Assembly: GCA_002344525.1 (NCBI GenBank)
Contig: DDTJ01000064.1
Coordinates: 1-35,968 of the forward strand
From: Akkermansiaceae bacterium UBA2367
GTDB lineage: Bacteria > Verrucomicrobiota > Verrucomicrobiia > Verrucomicrobiales > DEV007
Length of the DNA stretch: 35,968 nucleotides
Direction of reading: 5' to 3'
Part shown: one piece after another, positions 23,001 to 31,930 of the stretch
How positions within the stretch are numbered: the stretch's first letter is position 1
How the letters are laid out: every line of letters begins with the position of its first letter
Notes under the pieces: generated by a model
The model's database searches: none
What the model was told of the DNA's origin: nothing
What the model saw: the letters and a program-made list of their open reading frames with translations, nothing else
Translations under genes and position numbers: made by a program

Positions 23001-25970
23001 TCAGTCGAGGTAGAGGAATTCGTTCAAGTTCAGGGCGAGGAGGGCGACACGATCAAGCGCCGCCTCGGGGGATAGGCCGGATTTCGTTTGCAGTGCGCCG
23101 TGGAAGGCGACGAGATGGTCGAGTTCGTCCTCGCGCGCGGGACGCTGCAAGACAACGCGGAGGCCCGTGGCGATCTGCGCCCTGACATCACCGCCATTCC
23201 CCCGCATCCGCGCGGCGAGGACGCGGGCTTGGTCGTTGACGAAGCCCGAGTTCAGCAGGGCGAGGGCTTGCGTCGGGACGGTCGTGGCGAAGCGCACCGC
23301 ACATCCGGTGTCGGTGTCGGCTTGGTCGAAGTCGGCGAGCAGGGGATGGCGCAGGCTGCGCTTCACATGGATGTAGAGGGAGCGGCGGGTGTGCTCGGAC
23401 GCGTCTTTCGAGACCGGCCATACTTGATCCGGCTTCGAGGAGGTCGCGAGGATTTCCGGCGGCAGCGGCGGATGGATCCACGCTCCGCCGGATTGGAGGT
23501 TGAGATTCCCCGACACCGCCAGCATCGAATCGCGCAGCTCCTCGGCGGTGAGGCGGCGCATGTCGAAGCGCCAGAAGTTCCGGTTCTGCGGGTCCTTCTC
23601 CAAATTCCCCGACTCCGGCTCGGAGGACATCCGGTAGGTGCGGCTGAGGAGGATGAGACGGTGCATCGCCTTCATGTCCCAGCCGCTTTCGACGAAGCGC
23701 GTCGCGAGCCAGTCGAGCAGTTCGGGATGGGTCGGCCGCTCGCCAAGCTGGCCGAAGTCCGACGTGCTCGGGACGATCCCGCGTCCGAAATGATGCTGCC
23801 AGATCCGGTTCACCATGACGCGGGCGGCGAGCGGATTGGCGGGATCGACGATCCACTTCGCCAAAGCGAGGCGGCGTCCGGAACTGCCTCGTCCCTCGCG
23901 AACCACTGGCGCGGCCTCGACGGATTTCGGATCGGAGCCCTCGCCCGCGAGTACGGCGGGCACGCCCGCGCCGATCTCGTCGCCCTGGGCATGGGCGCTG
24001 CCGCGCTGGTGGATGCGCATGGCCTCGGGCTTCGGGCCAGGCTCGGTCACGGCGTTGATCTCGACGCCCGCCTCGGCTTTGCGCCATCTCGCGATCTCAT
24101 CGTGGACGCGCTGCCAGTCGGCGACGAGATCCCCTCCCCCGTGCTGGCGGATGGCGGCGGCGCGCTTCTTCAAGTCGGCGCTCGCGAGGAAGTTCTCGAT
24201 GGAATCGTCCCCGGCGATCCCGGTGCGCAGGGACAGGTCGATGTATTGGCCTCCGCGAGTCTGCCTGCAATGGACCGCGACGACGTTGCGCCCGGTCTGG
24301 AGGGCGTTCCGCGCCGCCTCCGGCAGGACCACGGTCTGGTAGGCGGTGAGATGGCCTTTCGCCTCGTGGATGAGGGTGCCGTTGAGATAGACCGCGACAT
24401 CCTCGTCGTGGTGCAGGTGCATCACGAGGGTGCCGGGCAGGGCGGTGAGGCCGAAGCTCGCGCGCATCCAGATCTCCGGCGTCTTCCACTCCGTCTTCAC
24501 GACCGAGCCGGGTGGATTCCCGTGGCCGAAACCGGAGCGACCTTTGAACCAGGATTTGTTCGAGTAGCCGACCTCGCGCCAGTCGTCGGAGGGTTTTTCC
24601 GTGGTGTATTCCCACACCGTCCCGTCGCCACGCGCGTCCTCGATCAAGGTCACGGCCCCGGCTCCGTCGCCGGTCGAAAGGAGGCCGGCTTTTTCCGTCG
24701 CATCGCGGAGGCGCGGCAGCAGGGCGGCTCTCTCCGCCTCCAGTTTGGCGAGACGGTCCTTGCGTTCGGTCTCGAACTTCGCCTTCTCCTCCGGCGTGGC
24801 CCAGTTCACGAGAGTGCCCTCGGTGCGGTAGTGGGTGACGCCCCGGAAGAAGGCCATGAAGGCGTAGTAGTCCCGCTGCGAGACAGGATCGGCCTTGTGG
24901 TCGTGGCAACGGGCGCAGTTCAGGGTCGTGGCGAGGAAGGTCTCGCTGGTGACCTGCACGTTGTCGGCGAGCACGTCGTAGACATGCTGTTCGCGGTCGG
25001 CGGGCTCATCGTCCCACTGCATGAGCCGGTGGTAGCCTGTGGCCACGAGGGAGTCGAAGGTCGGTTCGGCGATCTCGTCACCGGCGAGCTGCTCGATGAC
25101 GAAGCGGTCGTAGGGCAGGTTTTCGTTGAAGGCCCGCACCACATAGTCGCGGTAACGCCAGATGTGGGGCTTGGGATTGTCGCGCTCGAAGCCGTTCGTC
25201 TCGGCGTAGCGGACGAGGTCGAGCCAGTGACGCGCCCATTTTTCGCCGTATTGCGGACGCCCCAGCAGGTCCTCCACGGCGGCGGCCCAAGCGGCCTCGG
25301 CATCCCGCGCCGAGGCGGCGGCGAAGGCCTCGACCTCCTCCGGCGTCGGCGGCAGGCCGATGAGGTCGTAGCTGAGGCGGCGAAGGAGGGCCTCGGGTGC
25401 GGCGGGTGGATTCGGGGTCAGGCCCTCGCGTTCGAGTTGCGCCCTGACAAAGGCATCAATTCCGTTGGCGTTCCAAGCGGTGTCGACGACCAGCGGAGGG
25501 TCGGGCTTCGCGACGAGGCGGTAGGCCCACCATTGACGGTCCTCGTCCTTTACGGTGAAGCCGCGCCGTTCCGTCGTCTCGCCTTGGACCTCCAAAGCCG
25601 GATCGTAGGGAGCGCCCATCTCCATCCAATGCGCGAGGGTGGCGAGATCGTCGTCGGACAGCTTGCCCTTCGGCGGCATCTGGTGGTCGGCGTCCTTGTA
25701 GCTGACCATTTCGAGGAGCACGCTCGCGGCGGGATCGTCAGCATTGTAGGCGGGGCCGTAGTGGCCGCCGTGCAGCAGCCCGGCGCGGCTCGTGAGGCGG
25801 AAATCGCCTTTCAACTCCTTTTCGCCGCCGTGGCATTTGAAGCAATGCGCCTTCAGCAGCGGATGGACCTTCTCCGCGTAGTAGGCGCGGCCCGCCTCGT
25901 CGTCGGCGCGAACCATGCCTGCGCAGACCAGCGCAGCGAGAGCGGGAAGGACGAAAGAGGGTTGGGTCAT
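23001..25970 (-). CDS. PSCyt1-DUF1549-DUF1553 protein with central beta-sandwich insert (pair 3)
   Basis: This 989-residue protein has an N-terminal signal peptide (SFVLPALAALVCAGMVRA, start ATG 25970). Heme motif C43-F-K-C46-H47 begins the planctomycete cytochrome domain, with the typical HQMPPKGKLSDDD block. DUF1549 follows (YDLIGLPPTPEEVEAF, HWLDLVRYAETNGFERD) with a second CxxCH in LNCARCHDHKADP. Residues about 455-590 look like a galactose-binding or PA14-like beta sandwich (IWMRASFGLTALPGTLVMHL, DVAVYLNGTLIHEAKGH, GRNVVAVHC), an insert absent from pairs 1 and 2. The C-terminus is DUF1553 (NPLAARVMVNRIWQHHFGRG, VPTQALALLNSGFV). It is expected in the periplasm or on the outer surface; substrate unknown. 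Confidence 0.93.
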   Translation of the reverse strand: MTQPSFVLPALAALVCAGMVRADDEAGRAYYAEKVHPLLKAHCFKCHGGEKELKGDFRLTSRAGLLHGGHYGPAYNADDPAASVLLEMVSYKDADHQMPPKGKLSDDDLATLAHWMEMGAPYDPALEVQGETTERRGFTVKDEDRQWWAYRLVAKPDPPLVVDTAWNANGIDAFVRAQLEREGLTPNPPAAPEALLRRLSYDLIGLPPTPEEVEAFAAASARDAEAAWAAAVEDLLGRPQYGEKWARHWLDLVRYAETNGFERDNPKPHIWRYRDYVVRAFNENLPYDRFVIEQLAGDEIAEPTFDSLVATGYHRLMQWDDEPADREQHVYDVLADNVQVTSETFLATTLNCARCHDHKADPVSQRDYYAFMAFFRGVTHYRTEGTLVNWATPEEKAKFETERKDRLAKLEAERAALLPRLRDATEKAGLLSTGDGAGAVTLIEDARGDGTVWEYTTEKPSDDWREVGYSNKSWFKGRSGFGHGNPPGSVVKTEWKTPEIWMRASFGLTALPGTLVMHLHHDEDVAVYLNGTLIHEAKGHLTAYQTVVLPEAARNALQTGRNVVAVHCRQTRGGQYIDLSLRTGIAGDDSIENFLASADLKKRAAAIRQHGGGDLVADWQRVHDEIARWRKAEAGVEINAVTEPGPKPEAMRIHQRGSAHAQGDEIGAGVPAVLAGEGSDPKSVEAAPVVREGRGSSGRRLALAKWIVDPANPLAARVMVNRIWQHHFGRGIVPSTSDFGQLGERPTHPELLDWLATRFVESGWDMKAMHRLILLSRTYRMSSEPESGNLEKDPQNRNFWRFDMRRLTAEELRDSMLAVSGNLNLQSGGAWIHPPLPPEILATSSKPDQVWPVSKDASEHTRRSLYIHVKRSLRHPLLADFDQADTDTGCAVRFATTVPTQALALLNSGFVNDQARVLAARMRGNGGDVRAQIATGLRVVLQRPAREDELDHLVAFHGALQTKSGLSPEAALDRVALLALNLNEFLYLD

Positions 25971-26040
25971 CCGGTCAAGAGGGTTGGGTCGAGGGCTTCG
26001 GGTCGTTTCGCCAGTCTATCCCGCCGCAGCCGCCGGGTCT

Positions 26041-26080
26041 TGTCGCAACGGGGTCCGTTTTTGTAAAAATGCGACATTTT
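26041..26080. promoter_or_regulatory. Possible operator upstream of the pair 3 cytochrome gene
   Basis: An AT-rich patch in otherwise GC-rich DNA holds the palindrome AAAATG-cga-CATTTT (26066-26080). The heptamer TGTCGCA at 26041-26047 is repeated inverted as TGCGACA at 26070-26076. It lies 71-110 bases before the minus-strand start at 25970, a reasonable operator or promoter position. No protein can be assigned to it. Confidence 0.3.
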
Positions 26081-26177
26081 GCCTTTCGATGCGATCACGC
26101 GATCACGGGGCGAGACCGGGATGTGGGCTCGTGGGGTGGTTTGGGGGACCGCTGATCGGATGGCCAAACGACGTCCG

Positions 26178-26198
26178 GCCGAGGTCGATGACCTCGGC
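26178..26198. terminator. Hairpin downstream of hisD (terminator- or REP-like)
   Basis: GCCGAGGTC-gat-GACCTCGGC is a perfect 9-bp stem with a 3-base loop, starting 19 bases after the hisD stop on the minus strand. There is no T-run. It could act as a transcript end or be a repeat palindrome. Confidence 0.45.
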
Positions 26199-26216
26199 TA
26201 CAGATGACATGAACCA

Positions 26217-27509
26217 CTACGAATGGCTGCGAATCGTCGCCGACCGACCGTGGGCATCGAGACCCTCGACTTTCGCGAAGGCCTCCACGATGGGCGCGGA
26301 TTTGCGGATGGCCTCGCGATCCAGCTTCACGATGCTGGTGCGGCGCTGGAACATATCCACGGTCAGTCCGGGGAAGGACTTGCCCGCCCCGCCCGTGGGC
26401 AACTCGTGGCTCGGCCCGGCGAGGAAGTCGCCGACGGCCACGGGGGAGTCGTTCCCGAGGAAGATCGCGCCCGAGGTGGTGATCAGCGGCACGACCGCCT
26501 CCTCGTTCCTGACAATGAGCGAAAGGTGCTCGGGGGCGAAGGCATTGACGAGGGCGACGCCGTCCTCCAGCGACTCCGCCAGCACCATCCAAGCCCCGTC
26601 CCGCAGCGCCTTTTTCAACTGGGCCTGGCGGCTGAGGGTCTTGATCTGCTTTTCGATCTCCGCCTTGACCGCTTCGAGGAGCTTCTCCGAATCGGTCACG
26701 AAGCCCATGATGCTGTCGCCCCCGTGCTCGGCTTGGGCGAGCATGTCGGCGGCGATGTAGGCGGGATTGCCGCTGCCGTCGGCGAGGGTCACGACCTCGC
26801 TCGGTCCGGGCAGGAGATCGACCGCCACGACGCCGAAGAGCTGGCGCTTCGCCTCGACGACGAAGGAGTTGCCCGGCCCGTAAACTTTCAGCACGGGGCG
26901 GATCGTCTTCGTGCCGTAGCTCATCGCGGCCATACCCTGGGCACCGCCGACTTTGTAGATCTCGGTGGCTCCAGCCTCCTTCAAGGCGTAGAGCAGGGCG
27001 GGATTGACGGTTCCGCCGGGTCCGGGAGGGGTCATCACGACGATTTCGGGGCAGCCTGCGGCGGCGGCGAGGCAGACGGTCATGTTCGAGGTCGAGACGA
27101 GCGGGGCGCTGCCGCCGGGCACGTAGATGCCGACGCGCTGGAAGGGCAGGTAGCGTTCGCCGACGAGGGCACCTTGGGCGTTCTTCGCCGACCAGTCCTT
27201 GCGCAGGCTGCGTTTGGCGAAGTCGGTGACGTTCTTCCGCGAGGCGGCGATGGCGCGTTTCGTGGGTTCATCGACCGCGCTTTCGGCGGTGGCGAGTTCG
27301 GCGGCGGAGACGCGGAGGTCCTTCGCGCTTTGGAAGCCCGCCTTGTCGAAGCGGTTGGAAAGTTCGATCAAGGCCGCGTCGCCCTTGGTTCTCACCTCGT
27401 CGAGGATGCCTTTGACGATGGCCTCGACTCCGGCGGGCGGGGCGTAGCGGCGGTCCAGCTTGCGGAGGGCCGAGGCGAAGTTCTTCTGGGTGTGGCGGAG
27501 GATGCGCAT
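26217..27509 (-). CDS. hisD: Histidinol dehydrogenase
   Basis: This 430-residue, zinc-dependent NAD enzyme carries out the last two oxidations of histidine biosynthesis (L-histidinol to L-histidine). Length is normal and the start is ATG 27509. Family signatures: RVGIYVPGGSAPLVST, YKVGGAQGMAAM, KVYGPGNSFV, VDLLPGPSEVV, the AQAEHG block with the zinc-binding Gln and His, NAFAPEHLSL with the catalytic Glu-His, GDFLAGPSHELPTGG with the zinc Asp, and the C-terminal EGLDAHGRS with the last zinc His. It stands alone without other his genes, as is common outside enterobacteria. All key residues are present, so it should be active. Confidence 0.97.
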   Translation of the reverse strand: MRILRHTQKNFASALRKLDRRYAPPAGVEAIVKGILDEVRTKGDAALIELSNRFDKAGFQSAKDLRVSAAELATAESAVDEPTKRAIAASRKNVTDFAKRSLRKDWSAKNAQGALVGERYLPFQRVGIYVPGGSAPLVSTSNMTVCLAAAAGCPEIVVMTPPGPGGTVNPALLYALKEAGATEIYKVGGAQGMAAMSYGTKTIRPVLKVYGPGNSFVVEAKRQLFGVVAVDLLPGPSEVVTLADGSGNPAYIAADMLAQAEHGGDSIMGFVTDSEKLLEAVKAEIEKQIKTLSRQAQLKKALRDGAWMVLAESLEDGVALVNAFAPEHLSLIVRNEEAVVPLITTSGAIFLGNDSPVAVGDFLAGPSHELPTGGAGKSFPGLTVDMFQRRTSIVKLDREAIRKSAPIVEAFAKVEGLDAHGRSATIRSHS

Positions 27510-27605
27510 GAGGGCGGGGGCGAAGGGCTACTCAACCACGATGCGCCGCGATTTCAAACGATCCTGACGGGTTCCGCGTTCGGACCCGTTTCCCCGCGAA
27601 GTTCG

Positions 27606-27635
27606 TTGACTCCGCCGGTCAAATCAGACCATACT
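27606..27635 (+). promoter_or_regulatory. Candidate sigma70-type promoter for the alpha/beta hydrolase
   Basis: TTGACT at 27606-27611 and CATACT at 27630-27635 are separated by 18 bases. They lie 132 bases before the ATG of the plus-strand hydrolase gene. The match is partial (5/6 and 4/6), so this is only a candidate. Confidence 0.3.
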
Positions 27636-27766
27636 CTCGGGAGATGGCCCTGATCGTTCCCTTGCTCTCCTCGCCCAACCTCCGACCGTGGGCTTTCGGT
27701 GGTGAAGGAGGCGGCGGGGTGGAATGAGGAAAACCCTGCAACCCAACGGAAACCCGATCAGTCGCG

Positions 27767-28939
27767 ATGCGTGCTCCTTTCCTGCCCTTGCTGTTGGCTT
27801 GCGGGCTGTTGACCGTCCCATCGCTTCATGCGTTTCCCAACCAAGTTGCGCGGATCCTCTTGGGGCGTCCGATCACGACGGAGCATCTGGAAAACCAACT
27901 GGGAGGTCTGAATGCCTTCCTCGACCCCATCATCGAAGCAAGCGATGCCATTTCCGTTTCCCAGTTCGAGGTGAGGGAACCCAGCGTGAAGCTGAGCGTA
28001 CTGATCGTGGAACCACGGCATTATGGCATCGCGGTGGAAGACAAGTTCGACACGAAGACGCAGACTTACTCCATCAACATCAATATCAAGGGCGAGGGCG
28101 AGCTGCCTGAATCGATACGCAAACGATTGGAAGAGGCCAAAGCGAATGGCCAGCAGAATTTGAAAGTTCCGGTTGAGCAATTTTCGATTGAGCAATCTGC
28201 CGAACTGTTGGGGGGACAAGCTCGCGCAGGAGGGAAGATCCCTTCGACCACCCAGCCGCGGACCCTCTTTCTTCTCAATGGTTACGGCATCCCCAAGAAG
28301 ATGGGCCTTCCCTTGGCCCTGTTGCTGGCGGAGCGTGGGATTCGGACCGTCATGCCCGACTTGAGGGGGCAGGGCGAGTCCGGCGGCTCGGGGGTCACAT
28401 GGGGAAAGGAGGAGCCCGGCGACCTGTCGGACTTGCTGACCGCGTTGCAGGCGAAGGGCGTCGTCGAGCAAGGTCCCGTCGCGGTCATGGGGATCTCGTA
28501 TGGCGCGGCCATGGCCTCCCTGTGGTCGGCTCGGGACGAGAGGGTCCGGGCCACCATCTTGGTCGCGCCCTACCAGCGGGCGGACACGAAGATCGTGACC
28601 GCTTACGACAAGTTTCTGGGTGGAATCAAACTCCCGTTCCGATTGAGCGACAAGATGCTGACGGAAGGAACCAAGGTCGCGGCGAAGCGGTTGAAAGTCA
28701 GTTGGGAGGAGATTTCCCCGGCGGAAGCGGTCAAGAGCCTCCGCACTCCGGTGTTGTTCATGGCGTCCACTGGAGACGAGATCATGTCGCAGGATGAGGT
28801 GGCGGAGATGCACCGGAATGCGCCCGAAGGATCGAAGCTGCACGTGTTCGAGAAGCTGCCCCACCTCCTCCTCGGGATCAATTTCACCGAGATGGAGTCG
28901 CTTGTCATGGATTGGCTCGACAAAGGTCCCGGTAAATAG
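27767..28939 (+). CDS. Secreted alpha/beta hydrolase (S33-like)
   Basis: This protein of 390 residues begins with a signal peptide (MRAPFLPLLLACGLLTVPSLHA), so it acts in the periplasm or outside. About 140 residues without a known motif come first, with a strand-rich segment (residues ~50-115) and a Lys/Glu helix. A complete hydrolase core follows: MPDLRGQGESGGSG, the nucleophile elbow GISYG (Ser244), the acid in STGDEIMS (Asp337) and the histidine in LPHLLLG (His366). The fold covers esterases, peptidases and lipases, and the reaction cannot be chosen from sequence. It may have its own promoter and converges on the methyltransferase gene. Confidence 0.85.
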   Translation: MRAPFLPLLLACGLLTVPSLHAFPNQVARILLGRPITTEHLENQLGGLNAFLDPIIEASDAISVSQFEVREPSVKLSVLIVEPRHYGIAVEDKFDTKTQTYSININIKGEGELPESIRKRLEEAKANGQQNLKVPVEQFSIEQSAELLGGQARAGGKIPSTTQPRTLFLLNGYGIPKKMGLPLALLLAERGIRTVMPDLRGQGESGGSGVTWGKEEPGDLSDLLTALQAKGVVEQGPVAVMGISYGAAMASLWSARDERVRATILVAPYQRADTKIVTAYDKFLGGIKLPFRLSDKMLTEGTKVAAKRLKVSWEEISPAEAVKSLRTPVLFMASTGDEIMSQDEVAEMHRNAPEGSKLHVFEKLPHLLLGINFTEMESLVMDWLDKGPGK

Positions 28940-28953
28940 AAAGAACCGAGCCG

Positions 28954-28971
28954 CACGTCGGCATCGACGTG
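28954..28971. terminator. Hairpin between convergent genes
   Basis: CACGTCG-gcat-CGACGTG is a perfect 7-bp stem with a 4-base loop in the 47-base gap between two convergent stop codons. It may serve both genes as a transcript end. No T-run is present. Confidence 0.35.
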
Positions 28972-28986
28972 GCGCATCGGAATCGT

Positions 28987-29865
28987 TCACTCCACCACGA
29001 TGCGCAGCGTTTTTAAATACCCGTCCCCTCCGAATTCCGGCGGCATGGGTGGGGCCTCGCAGGAGACCACCCCGCGCTTCCTCTCCCGGATGCCCGCGAA
29101 CACTTCGCGCTGGAACGAATCCGCGCCGAGCCGATGGGTGTTGGCGCAGCAGAGGAGCCAGCCGCCCGGCTCCAGCACGGCCATGGCCAGCGCGGCGAGG
29201 GAGGCGTAGTCGCGGTCCGTGCGGAAGGTGTCCTTGCCGCTCCGCGAAAAGGTCGGAGGATCGAGGACGACGCCGTGGAAAGTCCGTCCCTGCCGGGCGA
29301 AGGTCCGCAGCCACCCGAAGACGTCGCCCTTCGCCCCGTGATGCCCCGAGCGGTCGAGGCCGTTCAGGGAAAAATTCTCCCAAGTCCAGTCCAGATAGTG
29401 CGGCGAGAGGTCCGCCGTCGTCGTCTCGGCCCCGACGAGGGCGGCCATCACGGAGAAGCCTCCGGTGTAGGCGAAGGTGTTGAGCACCCGGTCGCCGGGC
29501 TTCGCGACCTCGCGCACCCAGCGTCGGTTGAGACGCTGGTCGGTGAAGAGACCGCAGGAATAGCCCGCCCCGAAGTCGATGCGGAAACGCGCCCCGTTTT
29601 CCAGAACGGTGAAAGGCCCATCCACCTCCGCCCCGGTGATCCGCACGGGAGCGGTGGCGGCGGCCTTGTCGCGGGGCCGCCAATACACCGACTCCGCCAC
29701 GCCTTCGGCGAGCGCAAGCAGGGCCTCGGGAAAACGCGCCTCGCGCGTCTGCACGAACCAGCGCCCGTCGAAATGATCGGCCCAACGCTCCTCCCGCGCG
29801 TCGTGGAGGATGCGCCAAGCCTTCGTGTCGAGAGTGGGTGGTTGAGAGTTGAGAGTTGAGCGCAT
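28987..29865 (-). CDS. Class I SAM-dependent methyltransferase, RlmI/RlmK-like
   Basis: This protein of 292 residues resembles the C-terminal catalytic half of 23S rRNA m5C methyltransferases of the RlmI group (Methyltrans_SAM family); the N-terminal PUA domain of RlmI itself is missing. SAM-binding motif I is VLNTFAYTGGFSVMAAL with the acidic end of the next strand in ETTTADLS. The substrate-binding DPP motif is in GVVLDPPTFSRSGKD, and the strand LLCCANTHRL follows. The GLFTDQRLNR segment is also typical. The start at ATG 29865 lies inside a 27-bp inverted repeat, so the first ~12 residues (MRSTLNSQPPTL) are encoded by repeat sequence and no better start exists downstream before the fold begins. 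Target RNA is not proven. Confidence 0.82.
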   Translation of the reverse strand: MRSTLNSQPPTLDTKAWRILHDAREERWADHFDGRWFVQTREARFPEALLALAEGVAESVYWRPRDKAAATAPVRITGAEVDGPFTVLENGARFRIDFGAGYSCGLFTDQRLNRRWVREVAKPGDRVLNTFAYTGGFSVMAALVGAETTTADLSPHYLDWTWENFSLNGLDRSGHHGAKGDVFGWLRTFARQGRTFHGVVLDPPTFSRSGKDTFRTDRDYASLAALAMAVLEPGGWLLCCANTHRLGADSFQREVFAGIRERKRGVVSCEAPPMPPEFGGDGYLKTLRIVVE

Positions 29866-29906
29866 AGCCCGGCTCCCGGACTCTCAACTCTCAACCACCC
29901 ACTCTC
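29830..29906. repeat. Perfect 27-bp inverted repeat with heptamer units
   Basis: Arms at 29830-29856 and 29880-29906 are exact inverted copies separated by 23 bases. The inner part of each arm is made of 7-base units (TTGAGAG). The left arm lies within the start of the minus-strand methyltransferase gene; the right arm ends 49 bases before the plus-strand phosphomutase ATG, so it spans the divergent promoter region of both. Confidence 0.95.
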
Positions 29907-29954
29907 AACTTCCTAGCTTGCCTTTCGGCGAGTGCCTTCCTACCTTGGCGCAAC

Positions 29955-31913
29955 ATGAATCCCGCCCTGTCCGCCAAACTTGAGGCCGCGCTCGCCGCCG
30001 GAGACCTCCTCCAAAGCAGCCACGACAACCTCTCCGAACTCCTCCGTAGCTCGGACAGCCCGATCTACGAGGCCTCGGTCGAATGGCTCGCGGACGAAGG
30101 CCGCTGGACGGAGCTGAACAACCGCTTTTTCAAAAAGCTCGCCTTCGGCACCGGCGGTCTGCGCGGGCGGTCCGTCGGCGAGATCGTGACTCCGGCGGAG
30201 CGGGGTGCGGCCCCGGAAGGAGGGCGTCCGGAGTCCCCCTGCGTCGGCACGGCCAACCTGAATTACTACAACCTGACCCGCGCCACGCTGGGGTTGGTGC
30301 GACACCTCCTCAAGGCGCACACGGGAGAGGGCAGACCCTCCATCGCCATCGCGCGGGACACCCGCTACTTCGGGAAGGAGTTCGCCGACTGCGTCACGAA
30401 GGTCGCGACGGAGAACGGCTGCGACGTGTATCGCTTCGTCGAACCCCGCTCCACCCCGCAGCTCAGCTTCGCCGTGCGCCACCTCGGCGCCACCGCCGGG
30501 ATCGTCCTCACCGCGAGCCACAACCCGCCGCATGACAACGGCTACAAGGTTTACGGCAGCGACGGCGCCCAGATCGTCGAGCCCGAGGCTTCGGCCATCA
30601 TCGCCGAGGTCAACGCCGTCGCCGGGGAGAGCTACGAACCGCTCCCGCCGGAGCAGCAAGGTCGCGTCCACGAACTCGGCGCGGAACTCGACGAGGTCTA
30701 TCTCGCCCGTCTCGAAAGCCTCCTCCTCGATCCCGAACTCGTCTGTGCCCAGAGCGACCTCAAAATCGTCTTCACGAACATCCACGGCACCGGAGGCAAA
30801 ATTTCGCCCGCGATCCTGCGGCGTCTCGGCTTCACCTGCGAAACCGTCACGGCGCAGGATGTCGAGGACGGCGCTTTCCCCACGGTGAAATCGCCCAACC
30901 CGGAGAACGCCGAGGCCCTCCAGATGGGCGTCGATCAAGCCGAGGCGACGGGCGCGGACCTCGTCATCGGCACCGATCCCGACGCCGACCGCATGGGCGT
31001 GGTCGTGCGTGACAAAGCGGGCAAGATGACCCTGCTGACCGGAAACCAGATCGGATCGCTCATCGCCTACTACCGGCTCCTCGCCTTCACCGAAAAAGGG
31101 ATCCTCGACGAATCGAACCGCGACCGCGCCGTCATCGTGAAGACCTTCGTCACGACCGAGCTGCAAACCGCCATCGCCGCGCATTTCGGAGTGGGTGTGG
31201 TCAACGCCCTGACAGGGTTCAAATACATCGGCGCGAAGCTGCGGAAATACGAGAGCCAGATCCCCGCCGAACTCCGCGCGGACTACCGCCGTCTCCCCGA
31301 CGCTGAGACCCGCGACCTGCGGCTGAAGCATTCGCGCTTCTTCGTCTTCGGCGGGGAGGAGAGCTACGGCTACCTCGGGGCCGACTTCCTCCGCGACAAG
31401 GACGCCAACGGGGCTGTCGTGATGTTCGCCGAGGTCGCCGCTTTTGCGAAGTCGAAGGGGATCACCTGCGTCGAACTGCTCGACGAGCTTTTCGTCCGGC
31501 ACGGCGTCCACCTCGAAGGCCAGCACGCCGAAACCCTCGCCGGGGCCGAGGGGGCCGCGCAGATTCAGAAGCTCGCCCTCAGCTACATCGAACACCCGCC
31601 GACCGAGATCGACGGCTCGAAGGTCGCCCGCGTCCGCGATTTCGAGAACGAGGACTTCCTCGACGAGGAGGGCGACTCCATCCCGAAGGAGAAGATGGTC
31701 TTCGTCGATCTCGAGGACGGCCGCGCCTTCGCCGTGCGGCCCTCCGGCACCGAGCCGAAGATCAAGTTCTACCTCTACCAGCGTCCCCGCCCCGGCCACG
31801 GCGGCATCGACCTGCCCGAGGAACTGGCCTCGGCCAAAGCCATCGCGACAAAGTCCTTCGAGTCGCTCAAGACGGCGGTGGTCTCGGACATGCGGAGGCG
31901 GTTGGAATCTTGA
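29955..31913 (+). CDS. Phospho-sugar mutase (phosphoglucomutase/phosphomannomutase family)
   Basis: This 652-residue cytoplasmic enzyme of the alpha-D-phosphohexomutase family interconverts hexose 1- and 6-phosphates, feeding glycogen and cell-envelope sugars. All four signature loops are present: the phosphoserine loop TASHNPP (Ser188), the Mg-binding loop GTDPDADR (D341, D343, D345), the sugar loop GGEESYG, and the phosphate loop RPSGTEPK. It is longer than the 450-residue ManB type and resembles the PgcA/PGM2-like branch, with extra length after the first glycine loop (FGTGGLRG). It diverges from the methyltransferase across a palindromic repeat. The polysaccharide genes at the end of the window may use its products; that link is inference. 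Confidence 0.95.
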   Translation: MNPALSAKLEAALAAGDLLQSSHDNLSELLRSSDSPIYEASVEWLADEGRWTELNNRFFKKLAFGTGGLRGRSVGEIVTPAERGAAPEGGRPESPCVGTANLNYYNLTRATLGLVRHLLKAHTGEGRPSIAIARDTRYFGKEFADCVTKVATENGCDVYRFVEPRSTPQLSFAVRHLGATAGIVLTASHNPPHDNGYKVYGSDGAQIVEPEASAIIAEVNAVAGESYEPLPPEQQGRVHELGAELDEVYLARLESLLLDPELVCAQSDLKIVFTNIHGTGGKISPAILRRLGFTCETVTAQDVEDGAFPTVKSPNPENAEALQMGVDQAEATGADLVIGTDPDADRMGVVVRDKAGKMTLLTGNQIGSLIAYYRLLAFTEKGILDESNRDRAVIVKTFVTTELQTAIAAHFGVGVVNALTGFKYIGAKLRKYESQIPAELRADYRRLPDAETRDLRLKHSRFFVFGGEESYGYLGADFLRDKDANGAVVMFAEVAAFAKSKGITCVELLDELFVRHGVHLEGQHAETLAGAEGAAQIQKLALSYIEHPPTEIDGSKVARVRDFENEDFLDEEGDSIPKEKMVFVDLEDGRAFAVRPSGTEPKIKFYLYQRPRPGHGGIDLPEELASAKAIATKSFESLKTAVVSDMRRRLES

Positions 31914-31930
31914 AGCGTTCTCGCGAAAAG

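Noticed and set aside
23088..26066. 992-codon plus-strand frame opposite the pair 3 cytochrome gene
   Set aside because: It is an antisense shadow; the minus strand has signal peptide, two heme motifs and DUF1549/DUF1553 blocks.
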